Of a stretch of DNA of 64,000 nucleotides, positions 44,293 through 52,771 are shown piece after piece; the first letter of the stretch is position 1; every line of letters begins with the position of its first letter. The stretch covers positions 96,346 through 160,345 of the forward strand of contig CALWVN010000003.1 in assembly GCA_944384995.1 (NCBI GenBank), given 5' to 3'. Position numbers and translations under genes: made by a program. The notes beneath the pieces were generated by a model. That model saw only the letters and a program-made list of their open reading frames with translations, ran no database searches and was not told where the DNA came from. The stretch comes from an uncultured Clostridia bacterium. Lineage in GTDB: Bacteria > Bacillota > Clostridia > Oscillospirales > Acutalibacteraceae.

Positions 44293-45495
44293 ATGGCAAA
44301 GGAAAAATTTGAAAGAACCAAACCCCACGTTAACATTGGTACCATTGGTCACGTTGACCACGGCAAGACCACGTTGACGGCTGCAATCACCAAGACCCTC
44401 GCAATGAAGGGCTACGCCAAGTTCGAGGCGTATGACATGATCGATAAGGCGCCTGAGGAGAGAGAGCGCGGCATCACCATCAACACGGCTCACGTGGAGT
44501 ATGAGACGGATAAGCGTCACTATGCACACGTAGACTGCCCCGGCCACGCCGACTACATCAAGAACATGATCACCGGCGCTGCGCAGATGGACGGCGCGAT
44601 CCTTGTTATCGCGGCGACCGACGGCCCGATGGCGCAGACCAAGGAGCACCTGCTGCTTGCCCGTCAGGTCGGCGTGCCTTATATCGTTGTTTTCCTCAAC
44701 AAGGCGGATCAGGTGGACGATCCCGAGCTGCTTGAGCTCGTTGAAATGGAAGTCCGCGAGACCCTCAATGAGTACGGCTTCCCGGGCGACGACACCCCGA
44801 TCATCGTGGGTTCCGCGCTCAAAGCGCTTGAGTACAACGGCGGCGACATCAATGCGCCCGAACTGAAATGCATTTGGGATCTGATGGATGCAGTCGATGA
44901 CTACATCCCCACGCCCGACCGCAAGGCGGATCAGCCCTTCCTGATGCCCATCGAAGACGTTATGACCATTTCCGGCCGCGGCACCGTTGTTACGGGCCGT
45001 GTGGAGCGCGGTCAGCTGAAGACCGGTGAAGAAGTCGAGATCGTCGGCTTGACCGATGAAAAGAAAAAGACCGTTGTTACCGGTATTGAAATGTTCCGCA
45101 AGACCTTGGATTACGCTGAGGCGGGCGACAACATCGGCGCACTGCTTCGCGGTATCCAGAGAACCGAAGTGGAGCGCGGTCAGGTTCTTTCCAAGCCCGG
45201 CTCCATTCACCCCTACACCAAGTTCAAGGGCCAGGTTTACGTCCTGAACAAGGATGAAGGCGGCCGTCACACCCCGTTCTTCAACAACTATCGTCCGCAG
45301 TTCTATTTCCGTACTACCGACGTTACCGGCATCATCTCCCTTCCCGAAGGCGTTGAGATGTGCATGCCCGGCGACAACGTCGAAATGGACGTTGAGCTGA
45401 TCACCCCCATCGCGATTGAAGAAGGTCTTCGCTTCGCGATCCGTGAGGGCGGCAGAACCGTTGGTTCGGGCGTCGTTGTTGCGGTTTCCGACTAA
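44293..45495 (+). CDS. tuf: Elongation factor Tu
   Basis: 400-residue GTPase that carries aminoacyl-tRNA to the ribosome. Motifs: [11 protein letters not shown] (G1), DCPGHADY (G3), NKAD (G4), and the domain II/III sequences [12 protein letters not shown] and [13 protein letters not shown]. Start ATG 44293 after AAGGAGGAAAA; an in-frame start at 44248 adds 15 residues and is rejected. A strong terminator follows. Confidence 0.98.
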   Translation: MAKEKFERTKPHVNIGTIGHVDHGKTTLTAAITKTLAMKGYAKFEAYDMIDKAPEERERGITINTAHVEYETDKRHYAHVDCPGHADYIKNMITGAAQMDGAILVIAATDGPMAQTKEHLLLARQVGVPYIVVFLNKADQVDDPELLELVEMEVRETLNEYGFPGDDTPIIVGSALKALEYNGGDINAPELKCIWDLMDAVDDYIPTPDRKADQPFLMPIEDVMTISGRGTVVTGRVERGQLKTGEEVEIVGLTDEKKKTVVTGIEMFRKTLDYAEAGDNIGALLRGIQRTEVERGQVLSKPGSIHPYTKFKGQVYVLNKDEGGRHTPFFNNYRPQFYFRTTDVTGIISLPEGVEMCMPGDNVEMDVELITPIAIEEGLRFAIREGGRTVGSGVVVAVSD

Positions 45496-45524
45496 TTTCT
45501 GTCAGCGAAACACACATCTGCCAA

Positions 45525-45563
45525 AAACCCCCGAAATCCTGCTTGCAGGGTTTCGGGGGTTTC
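45525..45563. terminator. Terminator after tuf, probably bidirectional
   Basis: Stem AAACCCCCGAAA (45525-45536) with TTTCGGGGGTTT (45551-45562), inner TCCTGC/GCAGG pairing, followed by TTC. On the minus strand a short T-run follows as well. Confidence 0.75.
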
Positions 45564-45602
45564 TATGTTTGCTGTTACCTTATAACACGGCAGGGGAGAG
45601 CC

Positions 45603-46502
45603 TTATCTCAAAAAGGCTTTTAAAGTCTTTGCCTGCTTGGTGACCCGTTTTGCCGATACGGGTACACCCGAGCGGGCATAATGCTCCAACTCCGTAAACA
45701 GCTCGTAAAAGGCGTTTTTCTGCGCAAAATTTTCACTCAACGGCTTTTTCTTCGCATAGGTTTCCAAAAGCCGAAACTGCCTACCATTTGCGTTGTTCAG
45801 CTGGTAAAGATCCATTTCGCTGTCCGCCCAACAGCCGTTGCACGGGTCGATGACGGCGGTCACCTTGCACGCTGCTTTGTCCACTAAAATGTTCCACATG
45901 TTGTAATCGCCGTGGAGGAGCGATGCGCGCTTGATCGGCAGATAAAAAATCAAATCAAACTGCTCGAATGCCGCCTTTGCCGTTGCAAAAACCGCTTCGG
46001 GCATGTCCAACTTCGACGCTGCCTCTAAAATAGAGGCGGCTCTTGGTTTGTAATAGTCTTGAAAGGTCGCATACCGCGCATTAGAGCCGATTTCCCCGAA
46101 CCCGTCGGGGCTTTGGACGGCGTGGAAGTGTAAAAGAATATCCACGATCTGTTCGGCAAGGCATTCGCGCTTTCTGCGGCTGAAATACCGCACGGCGCCG
46201 CCGTTTGTACCGGGCAGGAAGTCCATGGCAAGCACATCGAAAGAAAGCTCTGCATCCGCCTCGTGCGTCCATAAAACGCGCGGCATCGGTACGGCGGCGT
46301 GTTCGCGCAAAATCCCAAGCTGTGCGATCTCTGCCTGCATAACGCCCGCTTGTTTATAGGCTTTCAGAACCGTCGCGCCATCCTTGCCGCATTGCACAAG
46401 GTACACGTCCGCATAATACCCGCCGCCGAGGTGCTTCGGGGCGCTTATGGGTTCTTCCGAATGCGCGCGCAAAAAGCTTTCCAAAGCCTTAGCCGTCTCC
46501 AT
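45603..46502 (-). CDS. Aminoglycoside phosphotransferase-fold kinase
   Basis: 299-residue protein of the APH/choline-kinase fold. The Brenner-type catalytic loop reads LLHGDYNMWNIL (Asp catalytic, Asn metal ligand) and the following Asp lies in VIDPCNGCWADSEMDLY. An N-terminal nucleotide-binding strand pair with GGGYYADVYLV is present. Substrate is unknown; many such proteins phosphorylate sugars or small metabolites rather than antibiotics. ATG start with AAGGAG about 10 nt upstream. It lies 86 nt downstream of the ABC exporter genes in the same orientation. Confidence 0.85.
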   Translation of the reverse strand: METAKALESFLRAHSEEPISAPKHLGGGYYADVYLVQCGKDGATVLKAYKQAGVMQAEIAQLGILREHAAVPMPRVLWTHEADAELSFDVLAMDFLPGTNGGAVRYFSRRKRECLAEQIVDILLHFHAVQSPDGFGEIGSNARYATFQDYYKPRAASILEAASKLDMPEAVFATAKAAFEQFDLIFYLPIKRASLLHGDYNMWNILVDKAACKVTAVIDPCNGCWADSEMDLYQLNNANGRQFRLLETYAKKKPLSENFAQKNAFYELFTELEHYARSGVPVSAKRVTKQAKTLKAFLR

Positions 46503-46544
46503 TGCACTTCAGCTCCTTTTCAGTAGGATCAACTATAAAGCGAG

Positions 46545-46581
46545 GGGAAAGACGGAGATTACGCTCTGTCTTTCCCTTTTT
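46545..46581. terminator. Inverted repeat between the ABC exporter and kinase genes
   Basis: Stem GGGAAAGACGGAG (46545-46557) with CTCTGTCTTTCCC (46564-46576), followed on the plus strand by TTTTT. The U-tract is on the strand opposite to the flanking genes, so its role for them is uncertain. Confidence 0.4.
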
Positions 46582-46588
46582 GCTTCCC

Positions 46589-48316
46589 TCACCGTACGGC
46601 AAATTGGCTGTTATACAGCGTATAATACGCGCCGCGCTTTTCGAGCAGCTCTTCGTGCCGGCCGGTCTCCACGATCTGCCCGTCGCGCATGACTAAAATC
46701 ACATCGGCATTCCGAATCGTGGAAAGACGGTGCGCCACAATGAAGCTCGTGCGTCCTTCCATTAACTGTGCAAACGCCTTCTGAATACGCAGCTCTGTGC
46801 GTGTGTCGATCGAAGAGGTCGCTTCGTCCAAAATCAGCATCGGCGGCTTTTGTAGCATGACCCGCGCAATGGACAAAAGCTGTTTTTGCCCTTCGGAAAT
46901 GTTGTCGCCGTTTTCCGTCAGCACCGTGTCGTAGCCGTTCGGCAGACGCTTGATGAAGCTGTGCGCGTGCGCCGCTTTGGCGGCGGCAACGATCTCTTCC
47001 TGCGTCGCATCCGGCACGCCGTAGGCAATGTTGTCGCGCACCGTGCCCTCAAAAAGCCACGTGTCCTGCAGCACCATGCCGAACGCCCCGCGGAGACTGC
47101 TGCGCGAGACCTCGCGGATGTTTTGCCCGTCCACGGTGATCGTGCCGCCGTTTGTATCATAAAACCGCATCAACAGGTTGATGAGCGTCGTTTTGCCGCA
47201 GCCCGTGGGGCCCACAATAGCGACGGTCTGTCCGCTTTGCACGTCCAGCGAGAAATCGCGGATCAGCGGCTTCTTTTTGGTATAGGAGAATGCCACGTCC
47301 GAAAACCGCACCGCGCCGGACTTGACCTGTAAGGCGGGAAGCCAGCTGTCGTCGGATTCCTCTTTTTCGTCGAGCAGGCGGAACACGCGGTCGGCGCTTG
47401 CCAGCGCATTTTGGAACTCCGCTACCACGCCCGAGATCTCGTTAAAGGGCTTGGTGTACTGCGAGCAGTAGGAGAGGAAAGAGGTCAGCTCCCCGACGCT
47501 CAAAGTACCGCGCACACACATATAGGCGCCTGCGATCGCGACTGCGGCGTAAACCATGGCGTTCACAAACCGTGTGCAGGGGTTGGAAAGCGCGGAATAG
47601 AAGTGCGCGATCACGCCGACCTTTTGGAGCTTTTGGTTCATGTCCTCGTATTTTTCCTCTACGCTGTCTTCCATGCAGTAGGTTTTCACAAGCGTCTCGT
47701 CCGCGATCATCTCCGAGGCATACCCGCTCATCTGCCCGCGCAGCTTCGCCTGTTCGCGGTATTTGTCGTGCGAGCGCCGTGCGATAAAGCCCGAAACAAA
47801 AAAGGAAAGCGGCGTCAAGACGATGACCACAAGCGCGAGCAGGGGGTGGATGACCGCCATAAATACCAGTGTCCCGAGGATCGTCACAACGCCCGAAAAC
47901 ACCTGCGTGAAGCCCTGCAAAAGCCCCGTGCCCAAAATATCAATGTCCGTGACCACGGTGTTGAGGATGTCGCCGTGCGGCGTGCCGTCAATATAGGAAA
48001 GCGGCACGCGCGACAGCTTATGGAAGGTCTCGGCGCGCAGGCGCTCCATGGTAAGGTACGAGAGCTTGTTGGAATGGTACGTCATGATCCATTGGAACAA
48101 GGCGGAAATGAGCAGTGCGACGGCAAGCGCGATGCAAATGCGGAACAGCCGCGGGAAATCCACCGCCCCCGTGCCCGCAATACAGTCCACGGCAAGACCG
48201 ATGAATACGGGCACCAAAAGCGAGCCGAGTATGCCGATAAAAGCCGAAACAATGGCGAAGATCAGATTTTTCTTAAAAGGGCTGATATAAACGAGCAGCC
48301 GCCGAAAGGTTTTCAT
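46589..48316 (-). CDS. ABC exporter subunit, catalytic half transporter (pair 2)
   Basis: 575-residue half transporter: six-helix membrane domain (~15-315) and NBD with Walker A GPTGCGKTT, Walker B LILDEATSSID (catalytic Glu) and signature ISEGQKQLL, a degenerate form of LSGGQ. It pairs with the upstream gene (48313-50031), which has the complementary degenerate Walker B. The ATG overlaps the upstream stop by 4 nt, so synthesis is coupled. Substrate unknown; no regulator is adjacent. Confidence 0.9.
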   Translation of the reverse strand: MKTFRRLLVYISPFKKNLIFAIVSAFIGILGSLLVPVFIGLAVDCIAGTGAVDFPRLFRICIALAVALLISALFQWIMTYHSNKLSYLTMERLRAETFHKLSRVPLSYIDGTPHGDILNTVVTDIDILGTGLLQGFTQVFSGVVTILGTLVFMAVIHPLLALVVIVLTPLSFFVSGFIARRSHDKYREQAKLRGQMSGYASEMIADETLVKTYCMEDSVEEKYEDMNQKLQKVGVIAHFYSALSNPCTRFVNAMVYAAVAIAGAYMCVRGTLSVGELTSFLSYCSQYTKPFNEISGVVAEFQNALASADRVFRLLDEKEESDDSWLPALQVKSGAVRFSDVAFSYTKKKPLIRDFSLDVQSGQTVAIVGPTGCGKTTLINLLMRFYDTNGGTITVDGQNIREVSRSSLRGAFGMVLQDTWLFEGTVRDNIAYGVPDATQEEIVAAAKAAHAHSFIKRLPNGYDTVLTENGDNISEGQKQLLSIARVMLQKPPMLILDEATSSIDTRTELRIQKAFAQLMEGRTSFIVAHRLSTIRNADVILVMRDGQIVETGRHEELLEKRGAYYTLYNSQFAVR

Positions 48317-50031
48317 GACACCGCCTCGCTTTCCGAAAGCTGCGAGTCGCAGATCTCGCGGTACAGTTCGTTTTGCGCATACAGCGTTTTGTGCGTACCG
48401 ATGCCGCGCACCTCGCCGTCATCGAGCAAAATGATCTTGTCGGCGTTTCGCACGGTGCTTACGCGCTGGGCGACATACAGCACGGTCTTGCCGTGCAGCT
48501 CTTTTGAAACGGCGCGGCGCATATTGGCGTCCGTCGCATAGTCGAGCGCGCTGGAGGAATCGTCAAAGATCAAAATCTCCGGGTCACCCACAAGCGCGCG
48601 CGCCACGCAAAGGCGCTGGCGCTGCCCGCCCGAAAAGTTTTTTCCGCCCTCCTCGACGGGCGCGTCGAGCCCCTCGGGGAGCTTGTCTACAAATTCACTG
48701 CACTGCGCAATGCGAAGCGCCTGCCGCAGGGCTTCATCCGAAATATCCCGTTTGCCGCACAGCAGGTTTTCGCGCACCGTGCCTTGGAACAGCTTACTTC
48801 CCTGCGACACGATGTGTACCGTGCCGCGCAAAGCCGCAAACGTGCAGTTGCGCACATCCCGACCAAAGATCCGCACCTCGCCGCCGGTCACGTCGTAAAG
48901 CCGCATCAAAAGGTTCACAAGCACGGATTTTCCTGCGCCCGTGCCGCCGATGATGCCGACGGTCTCGCCGCGCTCTATGGTGAAATCGATGTCGGAAAGC
49001 AGTTTTTCCTCCGACCCCGCAAACGAAAAGTCCACATGCCGCACTTCTATGGCGGGGGCGCTCTCGTCAAATGTCTCTTCTGTGCCCTCGTGCATGGTGG
49101 GCTCTGCGGCAAGTACCTCCTTGACGCGGTCTATGCTCGCGCCCGCCTTGGTAAAAACAACGATCACGTTGGCGAACACGATGATGGAAAGCAGGATCTG
49201 CGTCATGTAATTCGTCAGTGCAATGATCTCGCCCTGCGTCAGTGACCCGGCGTTCACCTTAAACCCGCCGAACACCAAAAGCGCCGCGATGCCGAGATTG
49301 ATGACGGCAAAGGTCAGGGGATTGAGGTAGGCGTTGAGCCGAGCTACGCGCATACAAACACGTGTTAAATCCGCATTGCCGTCGGCGAAACGCTTCTTTT
49401 CGTGCGACTGGCGTACAAACGCGCGGATCACACGCACACCCGAAAGGTTTTCCCCCGTGATGCGCAAAAGTCCGTCAAGCTTTTGTTGGATCTTTCTGTA
49501 CAGCGGCAGCGAACGGCTCAAAACGTAATACATGATACCGCTTACAAGGAAGCCCGCAATGAAGAAAATGACAGACATCCGAAGATCGAGCGCCATCGCC
49601 ATCACGAGCGACCCTGCGATGAGAAACGGCGAACGGAACACCAGCCGAATGAGCATCGCCACGCCGGACTGGATTTGGTTGACGTCGTTGGTGATGCGCG
49701 TGACGAGCGTCGCATTGGAAAATTGTGCGCGGTCGGCGCTGGAAAGCATATGGATCTTATGCAGCAGATCGCGCCGCAGCGCCGTGCCCACACCCTGCTG
49801 TGCAACAGCGGCACAGTATTGGCAGATCACGGCAAAGCCCAGGCCCGCCGCGCCCAAAAGCACCATGAGCCCGCCCATTTTAAGGATATACGGCACATCG
49901 CCGTTCTGTACGCCGACATCCACGATGCGTGCCATGACAAGCGGCACCAAAAGTTCTAAGATCGCCTCGGTCAGCTTGCAGGCGGGACCGAAAATAAATT
50001 CTTTTTTATAGAGTGCGTAGTATTTTCGCAT
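48313..50031 (-). CDS. ABC exporter subunit, degenerate-site half transporter (pair 2)
   Basis: 572-residue half transporter. NBD: Walker A GGTGAGKSV, signature FSGGQRQRL, Walker B ILIFDDSSSALD with Asp in place of the catalytic Glu. With the downstream protein it forms a heterodimer with one degenerate ATP site, as for pair 1 at 17960-21536; the two pairs are similar enough to be paralogous. ATG 50031 follows GGAG at 8 nt. Confidence 0.9.
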   Translation of the reverse strand: MRKYYALYKKEFIFGPACKLTEAILELLVPLVMARIVDVGVQNGDVPYILKMGGLMVLLGAAGLGFAVICQYCAAVAQQGVGTALRRDLLHKIHMLSSADRAQFSNATLVTRITNDVNQIQSGVAMLIRLVFRSPFLIAGSLVMAMALDLRMSVIFFIAGFLVSGIMYYVLSRSLPLYRKIQQKLDGLLRITGENLSGVRVIRAFVRQSHEKKRFADGNADLTRVCMRVARLNAYLNPLTFAVINLGIAALLVFGGFKVNAGSLTQGEIIALTNYMTQILLSIIVFANVIVVFTKAGASIDRVKEVLAAEPTMHEGTEETFDESAPAIEVRHVDFSFAGSEEKLLSDIDFTIERGETVGIIGGTGAGKSVLVNLLMRLYDVTGGEVRIFGRDVRNCTFAALRGTVHIVSQGSKLFQGTVRENLLCGKRDISDEALRQALRIAQCSEFVDKLPEGLDAPVEEGGKNFSGGQRQRLCVARALVGDPEILIFDDSSSALDYATDANMRRAVSKELHGKTVLYVAQRVSTVRNADKIILLDDGEVRGIGTHKTLYAQNELYREICDSQLSESEAVS

Positions 50032-50060
50032 ACATTCAACTCCGTCAATACCTTTGCATT

Positions 50061-50088
50061 AGTATACCATTTTCTGCGATTTTTTCAA
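50061..50088 (-). promoter_or_regulatory. Predicted promoter of ABC exporter pair 2
   Basis: Minus strand TTGAAA (50088-50083), 16-nt spacer, TATACT (50066-50061), about 30 nt before the start codon. Confidence 0.55.
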
Positions 50089-50139
50089 GGTATACGGAAT
50101 ACAAATTAAAAAGGAGCAACAGCGGGGGAGGGGCTTGCT

Positions 50140-50547
50140 ATGCAAAAACGGAGGCGGCGGATGCTCGCGCTGATCTGTGCCGGCGTGCTGGCTGTTGCGG
50201 GCGTTTTCAGCGGTCTGCATTTCAGCTGCACCTTTCCGATCGTATTGGAAGATGCCGAGCACGGTACGCTTTACTGCACAAAATCGCGCGCCCGGCTGTT
50301 TTCCTCAGCAGTCGTCTGCCTTTACCCGGAGCAGGGTTTTACCATAGAACGCGTGACCGTAAACGGGGAGGATCAAACCGAAAGACTGCAACGCAACCGT
50401 CTGACGCTGCGCTTGATTCACGGAGAGATTCTTGTGTGCGCCGCTTTCAAAAAATCAGACGGACAGACCGCCTTTGATGCGGTTTTCGTCGCAAAGAAAA
50501 ACGGTTCCGCAGGATATGCGGAACCATTCTCGGAAGCATGTATATAG
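50140..50547 (+). CDS. Small membrane-anchored or secreted protein, function unknown
   Basis: 135 residues. A basic N-terminus (MQKRRRRML) is followed by a hydrophobic helix (~9-27) that could be a signal peptide or anchor; the rest (~28-135) is a soluble, beta-rich domain with two Cys (FSCTF, LYCTK) and a third and fourth later. No family was recognised. ATG 50140 follows a GGGGAGGGG Shine-Dalgarno. The 3' end contains the hairpin that terminates the converging MFS gene, so the last ~15 codons may be shaped by that structure; the true C-terminus is less certain. Confidence 0.55.
   Translation: MQKRRRRMLALICAGVLAVAGVFSGLHFSCTFPIVLEDAEHGTLYCTKSRARLFSSAVVCLYPEQGFTIERVTVNGEDQTERLQRNRLTLRLIHGEILVCAAFKKSDGQTAFDAVFVAKKNGSAGYAEPFSEACI
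50495..50525 (-). terminator. Terminator of the OPA-type transporter gene
   Basis: Minus strand stem GGTTCCGCA/TGCGGAACC (50525-50517 with 50511-50503), loop of 5, followed by GTTTTTCTTT. It lies within the coding sequence of the converging small gene. Confidence 0.75.
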
Positions 50548-50555
50548 GAAAAGCT

Positions 50556-51827
50556 TTAGGTATCTGCGTCGTCGCTTTGCATAAACCGTTTCCAAAGGGG
50601 CGATGCGGCGACGGAGAACAGCAATGCGATCACAGCGATCAGGATCCACATCCAGAAAAGCAGATTCCAGCCGTCCCGGCGTTCCAAAAGCATGCCTGCA
50701 AGCAGGTTGAGTGCCCCGCAGCCCACATAAGCGGCGGCGTTTAAAAAACCCGCTATGGTGCTGACGCGTCCGGTTTTGGAAAAATGCAGGGGAACGATCG
50801 TGATATACATCACGTTGATTGCAAACATGCAGTTTGTGACCACTGCCATACTCACTAATGAAAGCACAAGGCTGCCGCTTCCGAACAGCCGCAGCAAGAG
50901 CAGGAATACAGCCGCGATCGCAAAGAAAATGACGGCAGTAAGCGGCTCGTTGCGTACACGGCGGTTGATCGCTTTGGCAAACCATGCGCCGGTTACGTTG
51001 ATGATGGGCAGCAGCATGGTGAGTGCCAGAGAAAATACCGTGTTGGAGCCGAACTCGCTTGTGAAAAAGGTCGGCACCCATTGCGTGACGCTGTCCTTGA
51101 GCGTGCCCTGGATGATGATCGGTACAAGCAGCAAAAGCGCGCCGCTTGAAGCCATAAGCAAAAAGGTTTTGCGCGCGTTCAGCGCCGTGCGTGCAGACGA
51201 GCTGCCTGCCGTTTGCACAACACGGCCTGTCTTAGAACGGAATAAGCCCCGCGTACCGAAGATCCAAACGAGCGAAGCGGCGAGCGAAACCAGTCCACAG
51301 TTTAAAAACACATAGCGCCACGGCAAGAACAACAGCGTCAAAAGGCTGACGCCATAGCTCGAAAGTGTTCCGAGTGGCACGCTTGCCGCCATGTGGATAC
51401 CGAATTTGTCCCGCGTGGGCGCATCAAAATTGACTGAGGCAATTTTTAAGATCGGCGACCACACAAGCGACTGTACCGCCCCGTTCAAGCCCCATAAGAG
51501 GAGAAAAACGATGTAGCTTTCCGTACAAAAAAGCCCCAGATTGCAAAGCCCGGAAACCAACATCCCCGTAAAAATCATTCTGCGCGTGTCAATCCTGTCG
51601 CCGATCACACCGCTTATGAGCTGCCCAAGCCCGTAGCAGATGAAAAATGCCGACGAGATATTGGCAAGCTGCCCCTCGGTGAATACGCCCTCACGCGAAA
51701 GCTCCGGCGTAGCGGCGGAAAAATTCAAGCGGCATACATAGGTTGAGGCATACGCCATCCAGCAAAATACAAGCGTCAAAAAATCCTTTTTGCTCTTGTA
51801 ACCGAAATGCTTTTGTGTCATAATCAT
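50556..51827 (-). CDS. MFS transporter, organophosphate:phosphate antiporter (OPA)-like
   Basis: 423-residue, twelve-helix MFS protein. The first helix has MAYASTYVCRLNFSAATPEL, resembling the YxxRxNxS region of GlpT/UhpT/UhpC-type OPA carriers, and the cytoplasmic motif A is SGVIGDRIDTRRMIF. This suggests transport of a phosphorylated compound, but the substrate is unproven. ATG 51827 follows GAGGT at 8 nt; the frame is open to 51998 only by crossing the neighbouring gene. It is divergent, by just 32 nt, from a phosphodiesterase gene. Confidence 0.8.
   Translation of the reverse strand: MIMTQKHFGYKSKKDFLTLVFCWMAYASTYVCRLNFSAATPELSREGVFTEGQLANISSAFFICYGLGQLISGVIGDRIDTRRMIFTGMLVSGLCNLGLFCTESYIVFLLLWGLNGAVQSLVWSPILKIASVNFDAPTRDKFGIHMAASVPLGTLSSYGVSLLTLLFLPWRYVFLNCGLVSLAASLVWIFGTRGLFRSKTGRVVQTAGSSSARTALNARKTFLLMASSGALLLLVPIIIQGTLKDSVTQWVPTFFTSEFGSNTVFSLALTMLLPIINVTGAWFAKAINRRVRNEPLTAVIFFAIAAVFLLLLRLFGSGSLVLSLVSMAVVTNCMFAINVMYITIVPLHFSKTGRVSTIAGFLNAAAYVGCGALNLLAGMLLERRDGWNLLFWMWILIAVIALLFSVAASPLWKRFMQSDDADT
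51796..51824 (+). promoter_or_regulatory. Predicted promoter of the phosphodiesterase gene
   Basis: TTGTAA (51796-51801), 17-nt spacer, CATAAT (51819-51824), inside the first codons of the divergent transporter gene and ~30 nt before the ATG at 51860. Confidence 0.4.
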
Positions 51828-51859
51828 GGGTGCAGACCTCAAAAAAGGAGTATTTTTAA

Positions 51860-52756
51860 ATGGGACTTTTTCAAAAACGCAGGGATGCCGCATATCTCCA
51901 AACCTTGGATACACGCGGCGTATTTGATAATACCACAAAAAACGCGCTGCCGCAAACGGTAGTTGCAAAAATCGTGAAAAACCATTTCGCATCGTCAAAC
52001 GGAAAAACGCCGAAAGCTCTGCTGATCGGGTTTGACGGCGCGCGCGCCGACAGTATGCACCTGCTCGTAAAAAGCGAGGATGAAGCGGTGACGGGCAAGC
52101 TGTTTACCGCATCTTACAGTGCGGTCAACGCACTGAAATCAGAAGGCGGGCTGTATTTGAGCTTTGCGGGCGGCGTACCCGAAAACCCGCAGGAGACCTC
52201 GACCGCACAGGGATGGGCGGCGATTCTGACGGGTGTTTGGGGCGACGATAACGGCGTGAAGCGGCACGTCCCCTTAAAAACGGACTGCCCCACCGTCCTG
52301 CGCAACCTTGCGGAAAACGGAAAAAAAGCCGCCTTCCTTGCGGAGTGGGCGGACCATTTTACCATAACTTATAAAGAGGAAATACGCATGGCAGAAGAGA
52401 AAAAGCTGCCGCTTTGTTTTCGAAAATATGCGGATGACGCGGCGCTTGCGCAAGCCTTCTCCGAGCATATCGCGGGCGACACCGACTGTATTTTCGGGAT
52501 CTTTGAATCGCCGGATTATAACGGCCATACCACGGGCTTCGGCGCGCAGAATTACCGCTATGCCGCAGGGGTCATGCATTTGGACAATCTGGCGTATCGC
52601 TTGATGGAAGAGGTGCGCGCCCGCCCGACCTACGCAGAGGAAGACTGGCTCGTGCTCATCACCTCTGACCACGGCGGACATGCCCGCGGACACGGCACGC
52701 AGCAGATGTATGATCGCATGACTTTCATCGCGTGCAATCAGCCGATCGAAGGCTAA
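51860..52756 (+). CDS. Type I phosphodiesterase/nucleotide pyrophosphatase (alkaline phosphatase superfamily)
   Basis: 298 residues of the alkaline-phosphatase superfamily. Metal sites appear as ALLIGFDGARADS, FESPDYNGHTTGF and ITSDHGGHARGHG; the nucleophile lies in STAQGWAAILTGVWGDDNGV (probably the Thr/Ser of STAQ). No signal peptide, so a cytoplasmic enzyme acting on an imported or internal phosphodiester or phosphonate. It shares a promoter region with the OPA-like transporter, supporting a joint role. ATG after AAGGAG at 10 nt. Confidence 0.85.
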   Translation: MGLFQKRRDAAYLQTLDTRGVFDNTTKNALPQTVVAKIVKNHFASSNGKTPKALLIGFDGARADSMHLLVKSEDEAVTGKLFTASYSAVNALKSEGGLYLSFAGGVPENPQETSTAQGWAAILTGVWGDDNGVKRHVPLKTDCPTVLRNLAENGKKAAFLAEWADHFTITYKEEIRMAEEKKLPLCFRKYADDAALAQAFSEHIAGDTDCIFGIFESPDYNGHTTGFGAQNYRYAAGVMHLDNLAYRLMEEVRARPTYAEEDWLVLITSDHGGHARGHGTQQMYDRMTFIACNQPIEG

Positions 52757-52771
52757 TCGCACCATACAGAT

